NCBI GenBank assembly: GCA_900550495.1
Contig: URSJ01000001.1
Location: 1 to 64,000, forward strand
DNA from: an uncultured Rickettsiales bacterium
GTDB taxonomy: Bacteria; Pseudomonadota; Alphaproteobacteria; Rs-D84
Reading direction: 5' to 3'
Length of the DNA stretch: 64,000 bases
The notes beneath the pieces were generated by a model. It did no database searches. It saw nothing but the letters and a program-made list of their open reading frames with translations, and had not been told where the DNA came from. Positions 8,724 to 16,353 of this stretch are shown one piece after another. Position 1 is the stretch's first letter; each line of letters opens with the position of its first letter. The translations under genes and the position numbers were made by a program.

Positions 8724-9226
8724 CTTTTTAGGACCTCTTCGTACTTAGCCATAATATAAGGAATAAAATGGCAAAGCCTATTTTGATTAAACCAATTTAT
8801 AGAATAATCAACAGAGAAATCTTCATCATATACAACCGCTGGAATTTTAGGGATGTCGTTATAAAGCGATAAAGCCATTCGGTGTGAGCCGTCTAATAAC
8901 TCTTTGCTTTTATTTAATATTATTGGGTGGTCGGTGTTATATCCATTCTCAAAACTTGTTATTAAATCACAAAACTTATCTTTATAGTCGATTTGGTGTT
9001 TGGGCATAAATTGATTAGTGCGCGATCTGGCGTGTTGCATCTCTGTGTACAGATTAAACCCAAAGTCATTTTTATTGTAAAAATCGTCAATGGCAAGCAT
9101 TCGCACCAGAATATCGGCTCGATTTATATTATCGTGCATAAAATGCATAAAGGCCCATTTGGTGTTTAAAACGATAGAGGCAAGAATAATGGGATTTTTT
9201 CTCATTAACATATATCCGTTTAACAT
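8711..9226 (-). CDS. ParB/sulfiredoxin-fold protein, first gene of the sugar operon
   Basis: A 171-residue protein with PIILNKSKELLDGSHRMALS near residue 105, resembling the ParB-like GxHRxxA nucleotide-binding turn also used by SbnI-type serine kinases. No helix-turn-helix is seen, so a chromosome-partition role is unlikely; a role in modifying a surface polymer is more likely given the operon (inference). The start is uncertain: methionines at residues 1, 6 and 8 are all possible and none has a clear Shine-Dalgarno sequence. Confidence 0.55.
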   Translation of the reverse strand: MLNGYMLMRKNPIILASIVLNTKWAFMHFMHDNINRADILVRMLAIDDFYNKNDFGFNLYTEMQHARSRTNQFMPKHQIDYKDKFCDLITSFENGYNTDHPIILNKSKELLDGSHRMALSLYNDIPKIPAVVYDEDFSVDYSINWFNQNRLCHFIPYIMAKYEEVLKRCKE

Positions 9227-9320
9227 AAATTATAGATAATAAATGTATAAAATCAATCAAATATAAAATTTGACTTAGTATAATTTATAAAATAAAATAA
9301 CTCTCCTACAGGAGTATTTT

Positions 9321-10607
9321 ATGGCCAAATTTGTTGCGGGTATAGATTTTGGAACAACTAATTCATCAGCTGCGATTTCTGATGGTGGCACGCCACGTAT
9401 GGTTGATTTAGAAGGTGGACACGATACAATCCCGACAGCATTGTTTTTCCCAGATCGGTCATCTGCGGTTTATTTCGGCCGTGATGCACAACAAAAATAT
9501 ACAGATGGCGACCTTGACGGTCGTTTTATGCGCAGCATAAAGCGCATTTTGGGCAGTGACATAATGCGCGGCGGTACCATAATTAACGGTCGCCCCGTTA
9601 AGTTCGAGGCGATTATTGGACACTTTCTGCAACACCTTAAAAAGAAAATAGATGCCGCTGCCGGTGAATCTGTTGAGGCGGTTGTTATGGGGCGCCCGGT
9701 TCACTTTCGTGATAATGACCCGGCCGGCGATGCTCGTGCCCAAGATGAACTGGAAAGAATAGCGCGCGCGGTGGGGTTCAAAGATGTTTCGTTTCAGTAT
9801 GAACCGATTGCGGCTGCATTCGCGCATGAACAGGGGTTAAAATCAGAAAAATTAGCATTTGTCGCGGATATTGGTGGTGGTACATCGGACTTTACGGTTA
9901 TTCGCCTGTCGCCGACGCGTGCGGTCAGTTCGGACCGAACGGATGACGTTTTGGCAAATACTGGTGTACGCATCGGCGGAAATGATTTTGATAAAGCGCT
10001 AGCATTAAAAGCATTTATGCCATGTTTTGGAATGGGGACGGAATATAAAATATATGATAAAACGATTGCGTTACCGACCAAACCTTATTTCAGTCTGGCT
10101 ACTTGGAGTCATGTGAACGAAGTTTATAATTACAAAACACTGAATATGGTTCGTGGATACACCGTATGGGGATTAGAACGGGAAAAGGTTAAACGCTTAT
10201 ATGAAATAATTGAAAAGCGTCTGGGGCATAAAAATCTGGATTATGTGGAACTGGCAAAAATGACCTTGTCGGGCCAATCAGCGGTTCGTATGCGTTTGGA
10301 CTTTTTGTCGGATGCGCCGACAATAGATACCACACGTGATGTGTTTGAGGCCGCAATCCAACCAGACATGAAAAAGATAGAAGCGGCGGTTCAGGAATGT
10401 ATTGCACGCGCGGGTATAAAAAACACAGATATAGAATTGGTTATTCTGACGGGTGGCTCAACGGAAATACCGTACGTCAGCCGTGTTATGCAGTCGAATT
10501 TCCCAAATGCTGAAATTTCTGCATCAAATAAAATGGCCAGTGTCGGACTGGGACTGGCGTACGACAGTATGCGTCGCTATTTACAGCAAAACATACGGCA
10601 AAAATAA
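9321..10607 (+). CDS. Hsp70/DnaK-like chaperone, YegD type
   Basis: A 428-residue actin-fold ATPase. Phosphate 1 motif GIDFGTTNSSAAI is at the start, phosphate 2 motif VADIGGGTSDFTVI is near residue 180, and the adenosine motif ELVILTGGSTEIPYV is near 375. It lacks most of the substrate-binding and lid regions of DnaK (about 640 residues) and has YegD-like length. The ribosome site AGGAG is seven bases before the ATG. It is flanked on both sides by island genes or boundary modules. Its base composition is closer to the core genes than that of its neighbours. Confidence 0.85.
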   Translation: MAKFVAGIDFGTTNSSAAISDGGTPRMVDLEGGHDTIPTALFFPDRSSAVYFGRDAQQKYTDGDLDGRFMRSIKRILGSDIMRGGTIINGRPVKFEAIIGHFLQHLKKKIDAAAGESVEAVVMGRPVHFRDNDPAGDARAQDELERIARAVGFKDVSFQYEPIAAAFAHEQGLKSEKLAFVADIGGGTSDFTVIRLSPTRAVSSDRTDDVLANTGVRIGGNDFDKALALKAFMPCFGMGTEYKIYDKTIALPTKPYFSLATWSHVNEVYNYKTLNMVRGYTVWGLEREKVKRLYEIIEKRLGHKNLDYVELAKMTLSGQSAVRMRLDFLSDAPTIDTTRDVFEAAIQPDMKKIEAAVQECIARAGIKNTDIELVILTGGSTEIPYVSRVMQSNFPNAEISASNKMASVGLGLAYDSMRRYLQQNIRQK

Positions 10608-10619
10608 ACGGTTTTAGTA

Positions 10620-11009
10620 CTTGTATGGTTGGTCTATATACCTTGGTGGGGGGCGGGGTGTGCTGATAAAATCCCTGTTTTGCGAATATAATTCCCTGTT
10701 ATTTATATTGCCTTGTTTTGTGTAAATTGGCGGAATTTGGCGATGTGATACAATCTGTGATTGAATAATTGGCGGTGCCCGGGTGTGCAAATTACAAAAA
10801 ATCCCTGTTAATCCCTGTATTTTGTTGTATGGCGTTTGCCGTAGAATATTGGTACACCGCCAGGAATAACTTATGAAATTACTTAAATTTTTAATATAAA
10901 ACCGCTGCCGGGCCAGCGGTTTTCTTTTTCTGTCTTATGAGGTATCTATGGGCGACAAACTGGCGAAATATTGGCTTTTGTGCGGCTAAAAATATCGTAG
11001 CAAAACACT
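10620..11009. repeat. Non-coding boundary module B
   Basis: Holds four TCCCTGTT-type motifs (about 10672, 10695, 10801 and 10811), CCGCCAGGAATAAC at about 10857, then the terminator at 10900-10929. This is the same order of elements as in module A at 3278-3530. A 13-codon ATG frame at about 10948 is too short to support. Confidence 0.5.
10900..10929 (+). terminator. Intrinsic terminator
   Basis: CCGCTG (10902-10907) pairs with CAGCGG (10914-10919) and is followed by TTTTCTTTTT. Confidence 0.75.
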
Positions 11010-11114
11010 TTATATAAAAAGAAGGAACTCACACACATAACCAAAATTTTCCGCCTTTTGAATATCTTTTGATCCGCCAGCATGTTCCCCTAAGGTTTTA
11101 GGAGATTTTTTCAT
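11010..11114 (-). CDS. Possible 34-residue peptide or gene remnant
   Basis: A short frame beginning MKKSPKTLGEHAGGSKDIQK in an otherwise empty stretch. The composition looks protein-like rather than random, but no family is recognised. No strong ribosome site is present. It may be the start of a truncated gene. Confidence 0.2.
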   Translation of the reverse strand: MKKSPKTLGEHAGGSKDIQKAENFGYVCEFLLFI

Positions 11115-11169
11115 TTTATCTTTACTTTGACCAGGGCATTTTATTAACATAAATAAAAAAGGATAAACT

Positions 11170-11772
11170 ATGGAATACCTGGATATTTATGATGAATATA
11201 TGAATAAAACAGGGACTGAAAGTCGCGAAACAGTTCATAAAAATGGCATATGGCATAAAACTGTGCATTGTTGGATGTATGATGATGATGGAAATGTATA
11301 TTTTCAAATCAGGGCTGATTCTGGGAAATTATATACAACTGCGTCTGGACATATTTTGGCTGGTGAGAGTGTACGCGATGCTTTTCAACGCGAAATCAAA
11401 GAAGAAATTGGAGTCGATACAGATGTGACAAATGCTGTTCCAATCGAAATTGTATTTTGGCGACAAGACAAGCCAGAAAAACAATGGCATGACCGGGCTT
11501 TTGCTCATGTTTATGCGAACAAACTGCCGATTGGGTTTACTAATTTTCATTTGCAGCCCGAAGAAGTTAGTGGGGTCGTGCGCGTAAATGCAAAAAATTG
11601 TCTGGATTTATTAATGGATAAAAAAACATCTGTGCACGCAACAAAAATCACAGCAGACAAGATGATTGAAACAGATATTGTAAAAAACGATTTTCTGGTT
11701 GCGCCTGACGAAACCCCCATCATCAAATACGGTTTTGTATTACAAAGAATTATTCAGCACTTGCACATTTAA
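11170..11772 (+). CDS. Nudix hydrolase, IPP-isomerase/YfcD-like
   Basis: A 200-residue protein. The N-terminus MEYLDIYDEYMNKTG and the GIWHKTVHCWMYDDDGNVYF stretch are typical of YfcD/IPP-isomerase-like Nudix proteins. A full Nudix box is present: GHILAGE, seven residues, REIKEEIGV. The start has AAGGAT about nine bases upstream. The gene stands alone between boundary modules B and C. It is only distantly similar to the Nudix protein at 6253-6774. The substrate is unknown. Confidence 0.8.
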   Translation: MEYLDIYDEYMNKTGTESRETVHKNGIWHKTVHCWMYDDDGNVYFQIRADSGKLYTTASGHILAGESVRDAFQREIKEEIGVDTDVTNAVPIEIVFWRQDKPEKQWHDRAFAHVYANKLPIGFTNFHLQPEEVSGVVRVNAKNCLDLLMDKKTSVHATKITADKMIETDIVKNDFLVAPDETPIIKYGFVLQRIIQHLHI

Positions 11773-11774
11773 GT

Positions 11775-11944
11775 ATGGGAAAGTTTGCAACAGAACACTA
11801 GCCCGCCAGGAATCTGATATGTTTTTGTAATATAGACATATCGTTCGCAGGGCCCCGATAAACCGGGGCTTTTTTGATGCAACTCACCCACGGTATAACG
11901 GTATTTTTCAAAAATCTGCAATTAAACATGGCTTTCTATACTTT
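11775..11944. repeat. Non-coding boundary module C, copy of 3450-3625
   Basis: CCCGCCAGGAATCTGATATG, a terminator at 11852-11875 and about 70 further bases align by eye with module A at 3457-3625 (roughly 80% identical). Together with the following recombinase fragment this forms one arm of a direct repeat pair about 8.3 kb apart. Confidence 0.65.
11852..11875 (+). terminator. Intrinsic terminator
   Basis: GCCCCG pairs with CGGGGC across ATAAAC and is followed by six T. It ends the Nudix transcript. Confidence 0.75.
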
Positions 11945-12066
11945 GGCCTTTTTCGGCCTGGCAGTGGTTTTGGGGTTAAATCTGATTTTTCGGTGCAATG
12001 GCAAACAGTTCGTCCATACTATATGACTCTTTGCCGGACAGAATATTGTTCACTTTTTCTGGGTGC
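11945..12066 (-). pseudogene. Remnant: last codons of the recombinase, second copy
   Basis: Reads as YMHPEKVNNILSGKESYSM and following codons on the minus strand, matching the end of the fragment at 3632-3937. Homology stops abruptly at about 12066, where a coding frame on the other strand begins. This marks a recombination junction. Confidence 0.55.
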
Positions 12067-12389
12067 ATATAGTAGATTGCAGAGCTGTCGTTGGCTTTTC
12101 GTATGCAGAACCATTACATTTGGAAAATTATGCGTGTAATATTAACGTATTTACTAAATCTTCGTCATGCAAAAAATGTGGATTAAATGAAGCGTTCCCG
12201 TATCTTGTACAATGTAAAGATGATTTTTCATGTATCAAAGATATAGATTATGTCGATTTATGTAATGCAATTGAAGAACAATTAAATAAAAAAAACAAAA
12301 GCCGTGGAAACCGATGGAGTTATGCCAAAACCAACCCCAGCAAACGGTATAGACGATTATTTAAAACGATTTGGTCGAATACCAGATAA
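12066..12389 (+). pseudogene. Remnant: C-terminus of a GT9/heptosyltransferase-like protein
   Basis: The frame reads VGFSYAEPLHLENYACNINV, then a cysteine pattern SSSCKKCG...QCKDDFSCIKDI and DLCNAIEEQL. This resembles the C-terminal end of family 9 glycosyltransferases, where C-x2-C and a later C-M/I-K-x-I precede a final helix. The N-terminal 200 or more residues are missing because the recombinase fragment abuts at about 12066. After the A-run near 12290 the frame seems to slip: another frame reads MPKPTPANGIDDYLKRFGRI and ends at a TGA at about 12402. The family call is tentative. Confidence 0.4.
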
Positions 12390-12469
12390 AGAAATTTGTT
12401 GAAAATAAAAAATAATACGATTATCATTTCACAGACGCCTGGCTTTAATATAACCATGCAGGGTTTGAT

Positions 12470-14209
12470 ATGAACGTTTACAAATTAATTTCTGAAAAAA
12501 TAAAAGACAAATTACAAACTGTACCTGAATTACAAACTGTTTTAGGGTCAAACAGTTGGAATAATATTGTTGTAGAAGTCCCGAAAAATCGTGATTTTGG
12601 CGATTTTTCCACAAATGTTGCCATGGTTTTATCTAGAGATTTAAAGAAAAATCCGCGTGAAATCGCAGATTTGCTTTGTTCATATATCAAAGAAATCCCA
12701 GAAATAACGGAAGTTTCTGTTGCTGGCCCAGGTTTTATAAACATGAATGTTTCTGGCAAATTGTGGGAAAACTTATTAAAAACTATCTTAACAAATCCGC
12801 AAGAATATGGGAATTCTGACATAGGCAACAACGAAAAAATTAATGTTGAATTTTTGTCTGCTAATCCGACTGGACCGGTGCATATTGGTCATGCCAGGGG
12901 TGCAATTTTAGGTGATATTTTGGCGAGATTGTTGAAGAAAAATGGGTTTGATGTTACCAAAGAATACTATATAAATGATTACGGACATCAGGTTGATGTT
13001 TTGGCGCATTCTGTATTTTGGCGCTATCAAGAACTGTTTGGGTTGCACGATGGTGAATCTTTACCCGAAGGCGCATATCCTGGGGATTACTTAATTCCTG
13101 TTGCCAAAGATATAAAAGACAAAGATGGCGATAAATGGTTATCTGCAACCGAAGATGAATATGTCCCGTATTTCAAAAAGATTGCTTCCGCTGCGATGAT
13201 GGTTTTAATCAAAGACAGTTTACGCAAGATAGGAATTGAATTTGATGTGTTTACATCTGAACGCGAATTAGTAGAATCTCAGCAGGTCGCAAAAACTTTA
13301 GATTATATGCAAAGTCAGGGCCTGTTATACAAAGGAACATTACCAAAGCCTTTAGGTGAAGCCGATGAAGATTGGGTGCCAACAGAACAATTATTATTTA
13401 AATCTACACAATTTGGTGACGATTCAGATCGCGTGATTGCTCGTTCAAATGGTGAAACTACTTATTTTGCTTCTGACATTGCATATCATCTAAATAAATT
13501 TAATCGTGGTTTCAAAAAACAAATTAATGTGTGGGGTGCGGATCATGGTGGATATGTTAAACGTATTAAAGCCGCATTAGGGGCTGTCACAAACAACAAA
13601 GCAACTTTGGATGTTGTGTTGTGTCAAATTGTTAATTTGGAAAAAGATGGCAAACCGTTTAAAATGTCTAAACGTGCTGGCAATTTCGTGATGATAGAAG
13701 ATGTCCTGGAAGAAATTGATGCGGATGTTTTAAGATTGTTTATGGTTATAAAAAGTCCTGATACTCAAATGACTTTTGATTTAGAAAAAGCAAAAGAACA
13801 ATCTAAAGACAATCCGGTGTATTATATGCAATATGCTTATGCTCGTGCATGTTCCGTATTGAAAAAGTATGATACGATATTCCCGGGCAGCTTAGATACG
13901 TTATTACAAAAGCAATACGATTTTTTGTCAGCCAGTGATATTGAACGCAGACTTATAAAAATGCTAGGGGATTATCCAGCTGTTGTAGAAAGTGCTTGCA
14001 AAAACAATGCCCCTAATTTGTTAACAAAATATTTGGAAGAAGTGTCTGCTGCATTTCATTCTCTGTGGTCTTCTGGTGCCGGTGTTAAACTGATAAACGA
14101 AGAGGAAAAAACGTTAACAGATAACCATATGCTGATGGTTAACGCATTAAAGAATGTGATTGCAAACGGTTTGGAAACTCTTGGTTGTACTTTAAAGGAA
14201 AGTATGTGA
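12470..14209 (+). CDS. argS: Arginyl-tRNA synthetase
   Basis: Charges tRNA-Arg. The 579-residue class I synthetase has the HIGH motif in SANPTGPVHIGHARGAILGD (about residues 131-150) and the KMSKS-type loop FKMSKRAGNF (about 399-408). The N-terminal Add-1 domain (NVYKLISEKIKDKLQ onward) and the C-terminal anticodon-binding domain (YYMQYAYARACSVLKKYDTI) are both present. The gene is visibly AT-rich compared with core genes after 15 kb and lies among remnants, so it may have been acquired or may simply sit in an AT-rich neighbourhood. Confidence 0.95.
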   Translation: MNVYKLISEKIKDKLQTVPELQTVLGSNSWNNIVVEVPKNRDFGDFSTNVAMVLSRDLKKNPREIADLLCSYIKEIPEITEVSVAGPGFINMNVSGKLWENLLKTILTNPQEYGNSDIGNNEKINVEFLSANPTGPVHIGHARGAILGDILARLLKKNGFDVTKEYYINDYGHQVDVLAHSVFWRYQELFGLHDGESLPEGAYPGDYLIPVAKDIKDKDGDKWLSATEDEYVPYFKKIASAAMMVLIKDSLRKIGIEFDVFTSERELVESQQVAKTLDYMQSQGLLYKGTLPKPLGEADEDWVPTEQLLFKSTQFGDDSDRVIARSNGETTYFASDIAYHLNKFNRGFKKQINVWGADHGGYVKRIKAALGAVTNNKATLDVVLCQIVNLEKDGKPFKMSKRAGNFVMIEDVLEEIDADVLRLFMVIKSPDTQMTFDLEKAKEQSKDNPVYYMQYAYARACSVLKKYDTIFPGSLDTLLQKQYDFLSASDIERRLIKMLGDYPAVVESACKNNAPNLLTKYLEEVSAAFHSLWSSGAGVKLINEEEKTLTDNHMLMVNALKNVIANGLETLGCTLKESM

Positions 14210-14221
14210 CGAATAACAAAA

Positions 14222-14464
14222 TTATTCTGTCACAACTTTGATAATTGTTTCAAAGGCCTCAGTCATTTTTGGCAGTACTTTGCCAAACCAGATATCCTTG
14301 TCTGAAAGTCCTTTGTAATCCCCTTCAGAATTGTGTATTTCATCAGATAATACAGATATTGAAACCACAGATGTTTTTCTATCTATTCCAAAAGCAAACA
14401 ATGCGCTAGATTCCATATCTGTACCAATTGCTCCGTCACTTATTCTTCTTGCGATAATCAACAT
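14222..14464 (-). pseudogene. Remnant: C-terminus of a nucleoside phosphorylase
   Basis: An 80-residue frame with GAIGTDMESSALFAFGIDRK, the conserved MES-x-ALF segment of the MTA/SAH nucleosidase and purine/uridine phosphorylase superfamily, and VSISVLSDEI. The N-terminal phosphate and ribose-binding parts are absent. It is joined at about 14465 to a fragment of an unrelated gene, so it is a deletion scar. Confidence 0.6.
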
Positions 14465-14954
14465 TTTTTATCACAGGAAAATCATATCCATAACAAGCAT
14501 CCATCACAATAGAATCAAATGCAGGAGAACAATCAAAATATTCTTTTTCATCACAATTCGTAAGTTTGCCTATGATTAAACCACGAACGTTATTAAACAT
14601 CCCGGCAATTCGCATAGATTGCAGAATCATGTTTATCTTGTTCAATTCTGTATCTATTGCTTCCAAAAACAATATAATGTCTCTGTTATAAGGGAAATAA
14701 GGTGTCCGATATGTGTTATGTACCGTTTCTAACCATCCACCAACAGCGACACCAGATGCACAGCCTGGACGTAAAATATCAATTTCAGAATACTGTGGTA
14801 ACAAAATTTCATCATATGGATTCAAAATATTACAAAAATGTTTTATGTTTCGTTCTTTTTGTGCGGAATTTGGTGCACCAAAACAGTTTATTACATCAAC
14901 ACCGTGTATTGTTTTTATACCTGTTTTAGCGATGGGGTGGTTTTGATTGATTTT
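14436..14954 (-). pseudogene. Remnant: S66 (LD-carboxypeptidase/MccF) fragment
   Basis: Reading back from 14954 the frame gives PIAKTGIKTIHGVDVINCFG, then GCASGVAVGGWLETV and LEAIDTELNKINMILQSMRI with MFNNVRGLIIGKLTN. These are the central and C-terminal hallmarks of MccF-like S66 peptidases (the EDIxE helix and the GxxxGxF strand). The N-terminal nucleophile serine region and the last residues with the catalytic His are missing. The frame ends where the nucleoside phosphorylase fragment begins. Confidence 0.6.
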
Positions 14955-14975
14955 TTAGGTAAATTATGATACAAT
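14947..14975 (+). promoter_or_regulatory. Promoter upstream of lysozyme gene
   Basis: TTGATT at 14947-14952, a 17-base spacer, then TACAAT at 14970-14975. A terminator-like hairpin lies at 14996-15030, so the transcript is either short or subject to read-through into the lysozyme gene at 15180. Confidence 0.45.
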
Positions 14976-14995
14976 TTAGTCTGTTAAATTCCATT

Positions 14996-15030
14996 AAACG
15001 GGCGGTGTTTTTACCGGCCGTTTTTATTTT
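14996..15030 (+). terminator. Terminator-like hairpin in lysozyme leader
   Basis: AAACGGGCGGT pairs with ACCGGCCGTTT (one mismatch) and is followed by a T-rich run. Confidence 0.55.
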
Positions 15031-15179
15031 GTCCCACGGGGGTATCCACAAAGATTTACAATTTTTATGTGGGCCGATGGGTGGGATTTTATAAATTTAC
15101 CAAATTTTTATGCAATCTGTCGCAACCAAATAATTACTGGGGCGAGGGGGGGTATTTGGTACAGAAAAGGGTTGGCAAT

Positions 15180-15680
15180 ATGAAAATGAGCAATAATGGT
15201 ATAAATATGTTAAAACGCGTTGAAGGCAGTGTTAAACGTGGCAACAATCATATTATTTATGATGACAAGACTGGCCGTCCTGTAAATACAAAAGGCACAT
15301 TGCCCATCGGCGCGACGATTGGTTATGGGCATCTGATAAAATCAGGCGAAGATTTTAGAAATGGTATCACAGAAAGCGTCGCCACCGAATTATTGCGTTC
15401 TGATATTGCAGTAGCAGAACGCGCCGTGCAAGATAATATAAAAGTATCGCTGTCACAGAATCAGTTTGATGCGCTGGTGTGTTTAGCGTATAACATTGGC
15501 ACAAAAAATTTTGCGAATTCAACAGTTGTAAAATACATCAACGACCCAAAATTTCGCAGTCCAACATACCCTGATTTAGAATCCGCATGGAAGGCGTGGA
15601 ATCGTCTGCGGGGAAAAATTTCAAATGGTTTAATTAAACGCAGACAATACGAGTGGGATATGTATAGTCGAGCCATATAG
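15180..15680 (+). CDS. GH24 phage-type lysozyme (endolysin)
   Basis: Cleaves peptidoglycan glycan strands. From the ATG at 15180 the protein has 166 residues. It carries LKRVEGSVK with the catalytic Glu, then TIGYGHLIKSGEDF, the T4-lysozyme-type E...T-x-G-Y-G-H pattern. LSQNQFDALVCLAYNIGTKNF and the final GLIKRRQYEWDMY are typical of the family. No signal peptide or SAR helix is seen. The upstream in-frame codons contain no better start. It is a lone lysis gene, not next to a holin, so either a prophage relic or a recruited wall enzyme. Confidence 0.85.
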   Translation: MKMSNNGINMLKRVEGSVKRGNNHIIYDDKTGRPVNTKGTLPIGATIGYGHLIKSGEDFRNGITESVATELLRSDIAVAERAVQDNIKVSLSQNQFDALVCLAYNIGTKNFANSTVVKYINDPKFRSPTYPDLESAWKAWNRLRGKISNGLIKRRQYEWDMYSRAI

Positions 15681-15950
15681 TTATTTTTAGAAAAAACGAA
15701 TCGGTCAGGTGAAAAAAGTATGACAAAAATCCTAGTTTTTGTTTGATGTATGTCCTATGAAAAAATTTTTTTCTAAGAAAATATTCGCTTTTTATGTCCT
15801 AAAAAATCAATTTTTCCTGGATTTCAGCGGGTTCTGCTGGGTGCCCCAAATTATACACGGTTGCATATAAAAAGGGGATAAGCGGAAATATCCCCATATG
15901 AATTATATTGTTATTACAGACAAAACAACGAAACAAAGGTGAAAAAAATA
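15681..15950. other. Intergenic stretch with possible operator
   Basis: No gene is seen. It contains an inverted repeat GGGGATA...TATCCCC at about 15873-15894, about 55 bases before the HTH gene, and two TATGTCCTA-like strings at about 15750 and 15793. These could be operator sites for the small HTH protein. Confidence 0.3.
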
Positions 15951-16187
15951 ATGACTCATAGCGATGTTTGGTATGCCATCGATTGCTTTGCCAGCGCACA
16001 CAAAATGTCGTGTTCTGGCCTGGCGCGACGCAGCGGCTTGGATCCAACGATATTTAACAAAAGCAAACGGTGGTCCAAATATGGTCAGCCACGGTGGCCG
16101 TCCACAGGCAGTATTGCAAAAATTCTGGCGGCGACAGGTGAAACAGTTAGTGATTTCACCAAATATTTTAAGCAAAAAGAAATTTAA
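15951..16187 (+). CDS. Stand-alone LexA/CI-type HTH DNA-binding protein
   Basis: A 78-residue protein, MTHSDVWYAIDCFASAHKMS onward, with SGLARRSGLDPTIFNKSKR as a helix-turn-helix and RWPSTGSIAKILAATGETV. In alphaproteobacteria this exact layout forms the N-terminal domain of S24 (CI/LexA-like) repressors of about 220 residues. Here the protein stops where the autoprotease domain should begin. The ATG at 15951 is preferred over the GTG at 15939 because AAAGGTG is placed as its ribosome site. A close paralogue lies at 52656-52901. Confidence 0.75.
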   Translation: MTHSDVWYAIDCFASAHKMSCSGLARRSGLDPTIFNKSKRWSKYGQPRWPSTGSIAKILAATGETVSDFTKYFKQKEI

Positions 16188-16196
16188 TGTAGCATG

Positions 16197-16230
16197 ATAC
16201 CGTGGTCAAAGTATCACGGTATTATTTTTT
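16197..16230 (+). terminator. Intrinsic terminator
   Basis: ATACCGTG (16197-16204) pairs with CACGGTAT (16215-16222) and is followed by TATTTTTTATC. Confidence 0.8.
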
Positions 16231-16353
16231 ATCAAAAATCGAAAAATCTATCTTTTATGCTGTTTTTCAAGTTTTAAATCATGTATAATAAGAATAAACA
16301 ATTATATTCACGTATTTTTGTTGCGGGTTGATTTTTAATCAAAGAGCATAGAT

